From contig NZ_AAYC01000010.1 in NCBI RefSeq assembly GCF_000169455.1, positions 1 through 64,000 of the forward strand: 64,000 nucleotides of DNA, in the 5' to 3' direction. Each line of letters starts with the position of its first letter. Position 1 is the stretch's first letter. Source of the DNA: Roseobacter sp. SK209-2-6. Lineage in GTDB: Bacteria; Pseudomonadota; Alphaproteobacteria; Rhodobacterales; Rhodobacteraceae. Position numbers and translations under genes: made by a program. Below the pieces are notes generated by a model. That model saw nothing but the letters and a program-made list of their open reading frames with translations, was not told the origin of the DNA and ran no database searches. Positions 54,244 through 62,602 of the stretch are shown piece after piece.

Positions 54244-54657
54244 CTAATCAGGAAGCGGTTGAACCTTTGTGTAGTCAGGGCCAAAGCAGCTTGGCAGCCC
54301 GTCGTTCAACTGTACCCAGGGCAGTTTTTCCTCATAGGCCACATGCAGAGTGGGCTGCAGCTCTTCCGGGTTTTCCAGCACCGAGACATAGAGATGCATC
54401 ACATCTGACATCGCTTGAGAGCGAAAGGACATCGGGGTGCCGCAATGGGGGCAAAAACTGCGCTCAACCCCTGGTGAGGAAGCGAAGAGTTTTGGCGCTT
54501 CTCCGGTCCAGCGCCAATTGCCATCGCGAATGCCAAAATAGGTTGTCATAGGTGCAGCGCATTGACGCCGACAGCTTTCGCAGTGACAGGACACACAAGA
54601 CAGGACTGGTGTGTCGACTTCAAATGAGCATTTGCCGCAAAGACAGTGACCGCGCAT
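54244..54657 (-). CDS. GFA family glutathione-dependent protein
   Basis: A 137-residue protein of the glutathione-dependent formaldehyde-activating family: C-L-C-G-K-C near residues 5-10, C-V-S-C-H-C-E-S-C-R-R near 21-31 and C-P-H-C-G-T-P near 71-77, giving two zinc sites. Only some family members act on formaldehyde adducts, so the substrate is unclear. It is codirectional with and upstream of the EamA gene. Confidence 0.87.
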   Translation of the reverse strand: MRGHCLCGKCSFEVDTPVLSCVSCHCESCRRQCAAPMTTYFGIRDGNWRWTGEAPKLFASSPGVERSFCPHCGTPMSFRSQAMSDVMHLYVSVLENPEELQPTLHVAYEEKLPWVQLNDGLPSCFGPDYTKVQPLPD

Positions 54658-54762
54658 CCTTCACCTCCCAAGTATTCCTGCCCAGTTTGCAACAGCAAAC
54701 GGGGCAGGCCAAGAAGAGGGACGCCACAAAGGGGTCAGACAGCGACCCTGCAGGCGGGGCGA

Positions 54763-56136
54763 TCAGCAGTTTGGCACGTTGACGGCCAATCCACCTAGTG
54801 AGGTTTCCTTATATTTCTCATGCATGTCGGCGCCGGTCTGACGCATGGTCTCGATGGCCGCATCCAGCGGCACAAAATGCTCACCATCGCCGCGCAGCGC
54901 CAGAGAGGCAGCGGAGACCGCTTTGATCGCAGCCAGGCCATTGCGCTCGATGCAGGGCACCTGAACCAGACCTTTGACCGGATCACAGGTCATGCCCAGG
55001 TGATGTTCCAATGCGATCTCGGCGGCGTTTTCCACCTGTTCGGGTGTGCCGCCCATAACCGCGCAAAGGCCAGCCGCCGCCATGGCAGAGGCAGAACCCA
55101 CTTCAGCCTGGCAGCCGGCCTCAGCCCCGGAGATGGAAGCATTGTATTTGACCAAACCGCCGATGGCAGCAGCGGTGAGCAGGAAGTCTTCAACATGGCT
55201 CTCGGATGCGCCAGGAACATGGTCAAGATAGTAGCGCAGCACGGCGGGCATGGTGCCGGCGGCACCATTGGTGGGCGCGGTCACGACCTGACCACCAGCG
55301 GCGTTCTCTTCGTTGACGGCCATGGCATAGACGCTCATCCAGTCGTTGATGGTATGCGGTGCCTGCAGGTTCATGCCGCGTTCTGCCATCAAGGCATCAT
55401 AGATGCCCTTGGCGCGGCGGCGCACGTTCAGCCCACCGGGCAGGATGCCATCGCGCTCCAGCCCGCGATTGATGCAGTCGTTCATCACCTGCCACAGACG
55501 GGCTGTGCCCTTGGCAAAGCTGTCGGGGCAGCCGCGTGCAATTTCGTTCTCACGCTTCATCTGGGCGATGCTTTTACCGCTGGATTTGGCCATCTCCAGC
55601 ATCATTGCCGCACTGGTGAAGGGGAAAGGGACAGGGGGGCCATCATTGGTGTCCTTGCCCTCGGCCAGTTCTTCCTCCGTCAGGACAAAGCCGCCGCCAA
55701 CGGAATAAAAGACCTGACGCAGGATCACGTCGCCCTGGGCGTCGGTTGCCATCAGAATCATGCCGTTGGCATGGCCTTCGAGCGCATGATCATAATCAAA
55801 GATCATGTCCGCCTTGGGATCGAAATGCAGCTCCGGCAATCCCTCGGGCTGCATCTTGTGGGTCTTGTTCAGCTCGGCCAGAAAAGCCTCTGCCTTATCA
55901 TCGTCATAGGTGTCGGGGATAAATCCGCCCAGGCCCAGAACGGTCGCGCGATCGGTGGCATGACCAACACCGGTAAAGGCCAGGGAGCCATGCAATGAGG
56001 CGCGCAACCCGTGGAATTCAAAGGGCGAAGCGCGCATCATATCCAGAAAGCGTGCCGCCGCCACCATGGGACCCATGGTGTGCGAAGAGGAAGGGCCGAT
56101 GCCCACTTTGAACATGTCGAAGACGGAGAGGAACAT
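54763..56136 (-). CDS. sdaA: L-serine ammonia-lyase
   Basis: A 457-residue single-chain L-serine dehydratase. The beta-type domain comes first (S-V-F-D-M-F-K-V-G-I-G-P-S-S-S-H-T near residues 3-19) and the alpha-type domain holds the [4Fe-4S] Cys (residues in A-E-A-G-C-Q-A-E-V-G and D-P-V-K-G-L-V-Q-V-P-C). The protein ends N-V-P-N-C; a C-terminal Cys caps the cluster in known family members. It deaminates serine to pyruvate. The start overlaps the upstream GST stop by one base. Confidence 0.95.
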   Translation of the reverse strand: MFLSVFDMFKVGIGPSSSHTMGPMVAAARFLDMMRASPFEFHGLRASLHGSLAFTGVGHATDRATVLGLGGFIPDTYDDDKAEAFLAELNKTHKMQPEGLPELHFDPKADMIFDYDHALEGHANGMILMATDAQGDVILRQVFYSVGGGFVLTEEELAEGKDTNDGPPVPFPFTSAAMMLEMAKSSGKSIAQMKRENEIARGCPDSFAKGTARLWQVMNDCINRGLERDGILPGGLNVRRRAKGIYDALMAERGMNLQAPHTINDWMSVYAMAVNEENAAGGQVVTAPTNGAAGTMPAVLRYYLDHVPGASESHVEDFLLTAAAIGGLVKYNASISGAEAGCQAEVGSASAMAAAGLCAVMGGTPEQVENAAEIALEHHLGMTCDPVKGLVQVPCIERNGLAAIKAVSAASLALRGDGEHFVPLDAAIETMRQTGADMHEKYKETSLGGLAVNVPNC

Positions 56137-56843
56137 CAGGTGGCTGATCCTTCTGGCGGATTGGCAGGGAGTGGCTTTGTGAACGGGGTCTCGCCCAGGC
56201 CTTCGGCTTTGATGGCCGCATGGACAGCAGGACGGGATTCGAGCTTGCTCAGCAGAGCGTGCAGGTGCGGATAGGTGCTCAGATCATACCAGGAACGATC
56301 ACCCTGTTCCGGATAGAGTGCCATCCAGCGCAGCATCGGAGCAATATAGTAGTCCAGTGCCGAGGGGGTCTCGGCGCCGAACCAGCTCAGGTCTTGGCTG
56401 GCGAGATCATCTAAATGCCCGAGATGGGCCTTGAGGCGCTCTCTGAGGCCCGCGCGCAATGCAGCGTGATGGCTTGGGTCCGATCCGATGTATTTCTCCG
56501 GATAGAAGGACATCCTTAGGTCTGCGTGCAGCGTATTGGAGGCAAAGAACAGCCATTTCAGGAAAGCGGCGCGCTCTGGGCTGATTGCCTCCGGGGCGAG
56601 AGCGCCGTGTCGATCTGCCAGCCAAAGCAATATGGCGGCAGTCTCAAACATGGGTCCGTCTGGTGTTTCCAATACTGGAATTAGCCCATTTGGGTTGAGG
56701 CGCCGATAGGCCGCCCCATCCTGCGCGCGGCTGCGCCGATCCACCAGACTGGTCTCATAGGAGAGGCCAAGCTCCTCCAGCGCCAGGCGAATGATCAGCG
56801 AGGCGTTGTCTGGAGCATAGTGGAGGCGGTAGGTTTGCGTCAT
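56136..56843 (-). CDS. Glutathione S-transferase family protein
   Basis: A 235-residue GST: thioredoxin fold with N-A-S-L-I-I-R-L near residues 13-20, N-P-N-G-L-I-P-V-L-E-T-P-D-G near 50-63 and the F-E-T-A-A-I motif, then an all-helical C-terminal domain. Most likely uses glutathione for detoxification or a reductive step. Its stop codon overlaps the first base of sdaA, so the two genes are cotranscribed, an uncommon pairing. Confidence 0.85.
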   Translation of the reverse strand: MTQTYRLHYAPDNASLIIRLALEELGLSYETSLVDRRSRAQDGAAYRRLNPNGLIPVLETPDGPMFETAAILLWLADRHGALAPEAISPERAAFLKWLFFASNTLHADLRMSFYPEKYIGSDPSHHAALRAGLRERLKAHLGHLDDLASQDLSWFGAETPSALDYYIAPMLRWMALYPEQGDRSWYDLSTYPHLHALLSKLESRPAVHAAIKAEGLGETPFTKPLPANPPEGSAT

Positions 56844-57053
56844 GGAAGTATTCTAAAAGGGTGGTAGTGCCAAGAAGTGCCCGTTTCCGGCGTTTCCAAT
56901 AGGAAACCCGCCTTTTACCTATATCTTTGACACCTGTTTTCTAAAACCTCTGTTTTGGCCAATGCAGCGACCCAGATCGAGAATGGGTTTTGCTACTCGC
57001 GCTTGGCGCGACCATTCCTTATAAGACTGACAGACCTATTAGGAGCGGATGCC

Positions 57054-57842
57054 ATGAGCGGAGAACTCTCACCGATTGACAAAGCCAAATTCGTTGCTGC
57101 CAAGCAGGCGGCGGGGCTGGTTGAGAGTGGCATGCGGGTTGGGCTGGGAACTGGCTCCACCGCAGCATGGCTGGTGCGCTGCCTGGGGGAGATGGTGCGC
57201 GAGGAAGGGCTGCGCTTCACGGCAATCCCCACCTCCACCCGAACCGCTGAACTGGCCCGTGAGTTGGGTATCAAAGTGACCTCTCTGGATGAGGCCAAAT
57301 GGCTGGATCTGACCATCGATGGGGCGGATGAGTTTGATAAGGATCTAAACCTCATCAAGGGGGGTGGCGGCGCGCTTTTGCAGGAAAAAATTGTCGCGAC
57401 CGCCTCTGACCAAATGGTAGTGATTGCGGATGCTGGCAAAGAGGTCGAGTGCCTCGGAGCCTTTCCACTGCCCTTGGAAGTCATTCCCTTTGGCTGGCAA
57501 ACCTCGCAGGCGCTTTTGGAAGAAAGCCTTATTTCCATGGATGTTTTGGGTCGCAACGCCACATTGCGGATGAACGGAGATGCGCCCTTTGTGACGGATG
57601 AGGGCAACTATATTCTTGATCTGCACCTTAAACGGATCGGCAATGCGCGCCAGCTCTCTTTGGTGGTCAATCAGATCCCGGGTGTGGTTGAGAACGGGTT
57701 GTTCATCGATATCTGTGACACAGTGATCATCGGTTACGGCGATGGCAATGTCGAAACACGGGACATCAACGAAGGCACGATAGAGCGGGAAAAACTCGAT
57801 TTTGTCGAAAGCGACAATCTGTTTACCGATCTTTCTGACTAA
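57054..57842 (+). CDS. rpiA: Ribose-5-phosphate isomerase A
   Basis: A 262-residue isomerase with G-L-G-T-G-S-T-A near residues 27-34, the D-G-A-D-E-F-D motif near 87-93 and K-G-G-G-G-A near 100-105. It links ribose-5-phosphate and ribulose-5-phosphate in the pentose phosphate pathway. The frame extends to 56955, but the ATG at 57054 has an AGGAGCGG ribosome site and gives the family N-terminus. Confidence 0.95.
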   Translation: MSGELSPIDKAKFVAAKQAAGLVESGMRVGLGTGSTAAWLVRCLGEMVREEGLRFTAIPTSTRTAELARELGIKVTSLDEAKWLDLTIDGADEFDKDLNLIKGGGGALLQEKIVATASDQMVVIADAGKEVECLGAFPLPLEVIPFGWQTSQALLEESLISMDVLGRNATLRMNGDAPFVTDEGNYILDLHLKRIGNARQLSLVVNQIPGVVENGLFIDICDTVIIGYGDGNVETRDINEGTIEREKLDFVESDNLFTDLSD

Positions 57843-57934
57843 GCGACTGAGACCATTCAGTCCCGGCGCTTGTGTGATTGAGTGAATGCCTGTTAGGGTT
57901 GAGTTGTTTGTAGCAATCTCACGATATTAGCCCA

Positions 57935-58453
57935 ATGACAGTTTCCTCCCAGGACTTTGCAACCGAAGCACAGCTCTCACGGCCTCCATTCAACCTCATA
58001 CTTCATATAGTTAGTTCAGGGTTTTTCACTGCAATCTGGTTGACTGCCTGTTATAGTTCCATCTCCTATGCCACTGATGACAGCAACGCCGCCCTCGCGC
58101 GGATTGGATCCGTTGCACTTGCCTTGCTTTGGCTCTGGCTGGCCTATGTATGTCTGAAAAACCTGGTCACTCGAATGCCATTGGCAAAGGTCAATGCTGT
58201 TGGGATTGAACTGCGCCACATAGGGGGCAGGCCCTGGCACATTCCTTGGGCACGCCTGCAAAATGTTTCTGGCTGGAGTGAGAACCTGGAAGTGCCCGAG
58301 GATCAGATCTCTGTCCACTTCACAGAGCTTGGCCACGAAAAGAGTGTTCGGTTGCGGTTAGATCCTCGAAAGAAGGCAGAGGCACAGGCTTTTGGGGCAG
58401 CATTGCGCCATTACCGACCGGATTTTCAGCAGCCAGGTTCTGGAAAAGTTTAA
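57935..58453 (+). CDS. Membrane protein with PH-like domain
   Basis: A 172-residue protein with two membrane helices (about residues 20-43 and 56-78) and a C-terminal region (V-N-A-V-G-I-E-L-R-H-I-G-G-R-P-W-H-I-P-W-A-R-L-Q-N-V) that resembles a bacterial PH-like (bPH2/YcxB) domain. It may be cotranscribed with rpiA (gap 92 bases). Function unknown; the fold suggestion is inferred from the pattern of a strand-loop-Trp-Pro-Trp motif. Confidence 0.7.
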   Translation: MTVSSQDFATEAQLSRPPFNLILHIVSSGFFTAIWLTACYSSISYATDDSNAALARIGSVALALLWLWLAYVCLKNLVTRMPLAKVNAVGIELRHIGGRPWHIPWARLQNVSGWSENLEVPEDQISVHFTELGHEKSVRLRLDPRKKAEAQAFGAALRHYRPDFQQPGSGKV

Positions 58454-58659
58454 CCATCGATGCAGTTTGCGCTGGCTCGCGTCCTGAAGACGCCGAGATT
58501 GTTCTGCCTTGCGGAAAAATTAAGTTTTCCACCTGACAACGCTGTGTGCGTGGTTAGGGCGAGGTTGAAAGCGGTGCAACTACTCCCATTTGTGCATATG
58601 GCATTTGGTGATCTCTTGTGGGATACACCTGATCAAAGACTTGCAAAGGGCGGCTTCAC

Positions 58660-60015
58660 ATGAGCTTTGACTATGATCTTTTTGTAATTGGTGGCGGTTC
58701 CGGCGGCGTGCGCGCGGCACGGGTGGCGGCACAAGAGGGCGTTAAGGTCGCCCTGGCCGAGGAAGACCGCTATGGAGGTACCTGCGTCATTCGTGGCTGC
58801 GTGCCAAAGAAACTGATGGTCTTTGCCTCGGAGTATTCCGGTATGGTCGAAGATGCCCAGGCCTATGGCTGGGACATCCAGCCCGGCAGCTTTGACTGGG
58901 ATGCCTTCAAGGGCAAGCTGCATGCAGAGTTGGACCGTCTGGAAGGTATCTATCGTGGTATTCTTAAAAACAACGGGGTTGAGAGCTTTGACGCTCGTGC
59001 CAAGCTGGTGGATGCCCATACGGTGGAGCTTTCCGACGGCACCCGCAAAAGCGCCAAGCATATCCTGATCGCAACCGGTGGCTGGCCCAGCGTGCCAGAG
59101 TTCCCAGGCTCGGAATTGGCGATTACTTCGAATGAGATGTTTCATCTGGAGAAACTGCCAGAGAGCATTCTGATCGTGGGCGGCGGCTATATCGCCTCTG
59201 AATTTGCCGGGATCATGAATGGGCTGCGGGTGAAAACCACTCAGTTCTATCGCGGCACCCAGATCCTGCGCGGCTTTGACGAAGAAGCTCGTGATGTGGT
59301 TGCGGCCGGTATGATCGAAGCAGGCGTGGACCTGCAACTGGAAACCAATGTGGTTTCGATGGTGAAGGAGGGCGACAAGATCCGCGTCACTGACACCAAA
59401 GGAAATGAGACCCTGTTTGATCAGGTGATGTATGCCACTGGCCGTCACCCCAATGCGGACAACTTGGGTCTGGAAGAGCAGGGTGTGAAGCGCGGCAAAA
59501 AGGGTGAGATCCTGGTGGATCAATACAGCCAGACCGCGGTTCCTTCGATCTATGCGGTTGGCGACGTGACGGATCGGGCTAATCTGACACCCGTGGCGAT
59601 CCGTGAAGGCATGGCCTTTGTGGAGACTGTCATCAAAGGCAACCCAACCAGCCCGGATCATGAGTTGATCCCAACGGCAATCTTTACTCAGCCGGAAATG
59701 GGTACGGTCGGGCTGAGCGAAGAAGAAGCGGCAAGCCAGGAAGCGATCGAGGTCTATGCGGCTTCGTTTAAGCCGATGCAGCAGAGTTTCGCCGGGCGCG
59801 CACAGAAAGTACTGATGAAACTCATCGTGAGTAAGGCAAGCCGAAAGGTGCTGGGATGCCACATTGTGGCACCTGGTGCAGGTGAGATGATCCAATTGGC
59901 AGGAATTGCTGTAAAAATGGGCGCAACCAAAGAAGATTTCGACCGGACGGTTGCGGTTCACCCCACCATGTCGGAAGAATTGGTGACAATGAAAGTGCCG
60001 ACGCGGGAAACTTGA
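58660..60015 (+). CDS. gor: Glutathione-disulfide reductase
   Basis: The 451-residue flavoenzyme reduces glutathione disulfide with NADPH. It starts with the FAD loop (V-I-G-G-G-S-G-G-V-R-A-A-R), has the redox pair in G-T-C-V-I-R-G-C-V-P-K-K, the NADPH loop (V-G-G-G-Y-I-A-S-E-F) and the C-terminal H-P-T-M-S-E-E active-site His. The ATG at 58660 begins M-S-F-D-Y-D-L-F-V-I-G-G. Upstream of the hflK operon by 72 bases. Confidence 0.96.
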   Translation: MSFDYDLFVIGGGSGGVRAARVAAQEGVKVALAEEDRYGGTCVIRGCVPKKLMVFASEYSGMVEDAQAYGWDIQPGSFDWDAFKGKLHAELDRLEGIYRGILKNNGVESFDARAKLVDAHTVELSDGTRKSAKHILIATGGWPSVPEFPGSELAITSNEMFHLEKLPESILIVGGGYIASEFAGIMNGLRVKTTQFYRGTQILRGFDEEARDVVAAGMIEAGVDLQLETNVVSMVKEGDKIRVTDTKGNETLFDQVMYATGRHPNADNLGLEEQGVKRGKKGEILVDQYSQTAVPSIYAVGDVTDRANLTPVAIREGMAFVETVIKGNPTSPDHELIPTAIFTQPEMGTVGLSEEEAASQEAIEVYAASFKPMQQSFAGRAQKVLMKLIVSKASRKVLGCHIVAPGAGEMIQLAGIAVKMGATKEDFDRTVAVHPTMSEELVTMKVPTRET

Positions 60016-60087
60016 ACCGGTCGCAACGAGCACAGAGATTTAGACAAACGTTACGCATCACTGCGGTAATAACGGGATAGGAGACAA

Positions 60088-61248
60088 ATGGCGGGCAATA
60101 GCGGTGGCCCCTGGGGGGGCGGAGGCTCTTCTGGTGGCGGAGGCAACCGGGGCAATAATGGTGGCGGCAACAATGGCGGCGGCGATGGTCGACGTCCAGA
60201 GGATCCGCAGATCCCCGAAATCGACGAGCTGATGAAAAAGGGCCAGGAGCAGCTGCGCGTTCTGATGGGCGGTCGCGGTGGCGGCAATCAGGGCGGCGGT
60301 GGCCGGGGTGGTCGCAGCGGCGGCGGTGGTGCGCCTTTGTTTACCAAAGGGACCGTTGGTATCGGTGTGATTATTGCCGCTGTCCTTTGGGGGATGAGCA
60401 GCTTTTACACTGTGAAACCGGAAGAACAGTCAGTTGAGCTGTTTCTGGGTGAATATTCATCAACCGGGCAGCCGGGTCTGAACTTTGCACCCTGGCCATT
60501 GGTCACCAAAGAAATTCTGCCGGTGACTCGCGAACAGACCGAAGATATCGGTGTGGGCGGCGGTCGCAGCTCTGACGCGGGTCTGATGCTGACCGGGGAT
60601 GAGAACATCGTTGATATTGATTTCCAGGTGGTCTGGAACATCAATGATCCGGCGAAGTTTCTGTTCAACTTGCGTGATGCACGCACCACCATCCGTGCGG
60701 TGTCTGAATCGGCGATGCGTGAGATTATCGCCCAGTCGGAACTGGCACCAATCCTGAACCGGGATCGTGGTGCTATTGCTTCGCGCTTGCAGGAGCTGAT
60801 CCAGTTCACGTTGGATGACTACGACAGCGGCATCAACATTATCCGGGTGAACTTTGATAAAGCTGACCCGCCGGCTTCCGTGATCGCGGCATTCCGGGAT
60901 GTTCAGGCTGCTGAACAGGAGCGCGACCAGCGTCAGAACGAAGCTGATGCCTATGCCAACAACGCGCTGGCTGAAGCCCGTGGTCAGGCGGCAGAGCTCT
61001 TGGAAAAGGCCGAAGGTTATCGTGCCCAGGTGGTGAACGAAGCCCAGGGTGAAGCAAGCCGCTTCTCTGCCGTTCTGGAGGAATACTCCAAAGCGCCTGA
61101 AGTGACCCGCAAGCGCCTCTATCTGGAAACCATGGAAGAGGTTCTGGGGCGTGTTGATAAGATCATTCTGGATGATCAATCCGGCGAAGGGCAGGGGGTT
61201 GTTCCCTATCTGCCGCTCAATGAACTGCGCCGCGGAGGAAGCAACTGA
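60088..61248 (+). CDS. hflK: FtsH protease activity modulator HflK
   Basis: A 386-residue SPFH protein: a cytoplasmic N-terminus of about 85 residues rich in Gly (G-G-G-S-S-G-G-G-G-N), a membrane helix near 92-110, then the prohibitin-like SPFH domain on the periplasmic side (E-E-Q-S-V-E-L-F-L-G, then N-I-V-D-I-D-F-Q-V-V-W) and a long coiled coil. HflK with HflC forms a cage around FtsH that restrains membrane-protein degradation. Its stop overlaps the hflC start by one base. Confidence 0.95.
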   Translation: MAGNSGGPWGGGGSSGGGGNRGNNGGGNNGGGDGRRPEDPQIPEIDELMKKGQEQLRVLMGGRGGGNQGGGGRGGRSGGGGAPLFTKGTVGIGVIIAAVLWGMSSFYTVKPEEQSVELFLGEYSSTGQPGLNFAPWPLVTKEILPVTREQTEDIGVGGGRSSDAGLMLTGDENIVDIDFQVVWNINDPAKFLFNLRDARTTIRAVSESAMREIIAQSELAPILNRDRGAIASRLQELIQFTLDDYDSGINIIRVNFDKADPPASVIAAFRDVQAAEQERDQRQNEADAYANNALAEARGQAAELLEKAEGYRAQVVNEAQGEASRFSAVLEEYSKAPEVTRKRLYLETMEEVLGRVDKIILDDQSGEGQGVVPYLPLNELRRGGSN

Positions 61249-62129
61249 TGCGTAAGACAACTCTTTTGCTGCCAGTGCTGGTGATCGCGACGATTGCAGC
61301 GCTATCATCGGTGTTTATCGTGGACGAGCGTGAAAAGGCGCTGGTGCTGCAGTTTGGCCGGGTTGTTTCGGTCAAGGAAGATCCAGGTCTGGCGTTCAAG
61401 ATTCCGCTGATCCAGGAAGTGGTGCGCTATGACGACCGCATTCTGAGCCGCGATATTGACCCCTTGGAAATCACCCCGTCGGATGATCGTCGTCTGGTGG
61501 TTGACGCCTTTGCCCGCTACCGCATCGCTGATGTGGAGCGCTTCCGCCAGGCGGTTGGTGCCGGTGGTATTGCCACCGCTGAAAACCGTCTGGATTCGAT
61601 CCTTCGTGCGCAAACCCGTGAGATCCTCGGCTCGGTGAGCTCGAATGACATCCTGTCTTCGGACCGGGCAGCACTGATGCTGCGCATTCGCAACGGAGCG
61701 ATTGCCGACGCGCTGGCGCTGGGCATTTCCATCATTGACGTGCGCCTTAAACGCACCGATCTGCCAGCCGAAAACCTGGATGCAACCTTCCAGCGGATGC
61801 GGGCCGAGCGTGTGCGTGAAGCTACTGACGAACGTGCCCGTGGTAATGAGGCCGCGCAGCGCATTCGCGCCCAGGCTGACCGTACCGTGGTCGAGCTGGT
61901 CTCGGAAGCGCAGCGTGAAGCGGAGATCATTCGCGGTGAGGCCGATGCCGAACGCAACGCGATCTTTGCCAAAGCCTATGGTGCGGATCCGGAGTTCTTT
62001 GAATTCTACCGCTCGCTTAACGCCTATGGGAATTCGCTTCTGGCTGGGAATTCTTCGTTGGTGCTGTCGCCAAACAACGAATTCTTCAACTACCTGAAGT
62101 CTTCGGACGGCAAGGCAGCCGGACAGTAA
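61248..62129 (+). CDS. hflC: Protease modulator HflC
   Basis: A 293-residue SPFH protein with an N-terminal membrane anchor (residues 5-24, ending V-D-E-R-E-K-A-L-V) and the HflC core with D-R-R-L-V-V-D-A-F-A-R-Y near residues 80-91 and a Glu/Ala/Arg coiled coil (A-E-R-V-R-E-A-T-D-E-R-A-R-G-N). Partner of HflK. The stop overlaps the first base of the next gene. Confidence 0.96.
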   Translation: MRKTTLLLPVLVIATIAALSSVFIVDEREKALVLQFGRVVSVKEDPGLAFKIPLIQEVVRYDDRILSRDIDPLEITPSDDRRLVVDAFARYRIADVERFRQAVGAGGIATAENRLDSILRAQTREILGSVSSNDILSSDRAALMLRIRNGAIADALALGISIIDVRLKRTDLPAENLDATFQRMRAERVREATDERARGNEAAQRIRAQADRTVVELVSEAQREAEIIRGEADAERNAIFAKAYGADPEFFEFYRSLNAYGNSLLAGNSSLVLSPNNEFFNYLKSSDGKAAGQ

Positions 62130-62329
62130 TGGGCTTTGTCCTCTTGGCCCTTGGGCTGGTATTGATTGTGGAGGGGCTGGTCTATGCACTGGCCCCTTCG
62201 CTTGTTGAGAGGTTGCTGATCGTACTGCGCAGCATGAGCCTTCCTGAAAGGCGGAATGCGGGAATGGCAGCACTTGTTCTGGGGCTCCTGCTCCTTTGGC
62301 TTGCCAGCCTGACGGATCTCTCCCTCTAG
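62129..62329 (+). CDS. DUF2065 family membrane protein
   Basis: A 66-residue protein with two membrane helices (about residues 1-20 and 44-62) and the motif R-R-N-A-G-M-A-A-L-V-L-G-L-L. DUF2065 genes recur after hflC in proteobacteria, which suggests a role in the HflKC-FtsH complex; none has been shown. Its ATG overlaps the hflC stop. Confidence 0.85.
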   Translation: MGFVLLALGLVLIVEGLVYALAPSLVERLLIVLRSMSLPERRNAGMAALVLGLLLLWLASLTDLSL

Positions 62330-62456
62330 GCGCGGGTTTTCGTGTGTCCTGCCCGGGCAAGGCCAACCGGGGGGAGCAGATACGCGGAAAAGCGCCGGAT
62401 CTGGCAACAGCTCCCATCAACTTGCCTCACTTCGGTTTGATAAAGCTCACGATGTG

Positions 62457-62484
62457 TTGCGATGTGCTATTCTCCCCCTAGATT
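62457..62484 (+). promoter_or_regulatory. Candidate promoter of the Do protease gene
   Basis: TTGCGA (62457-62462) and TAGATT (62479-62484) are 16 bases apart in the 255-base gap before the protease gene. Moderate match to sigma70; no RpoE-type site was recognised. Confidence 0.3.
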
Positions 62485-62602
62485 GAAACCGTGATTTCGT
62501 GATTTCATGGGAGCGCCCGCTTTGGTCAGAATTCGTAGGAGCCAAAGCTGAAAACAAGAACCGTAAAACAGGACAGGACTGGCGATGAATAGGAGAGGCT
62601 CT

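Noticed and set aside
58633-60033. A 466-codon open frame opposite gor
   Set aside because: Antisense to a clear glutathione reductase; no family resemblance.
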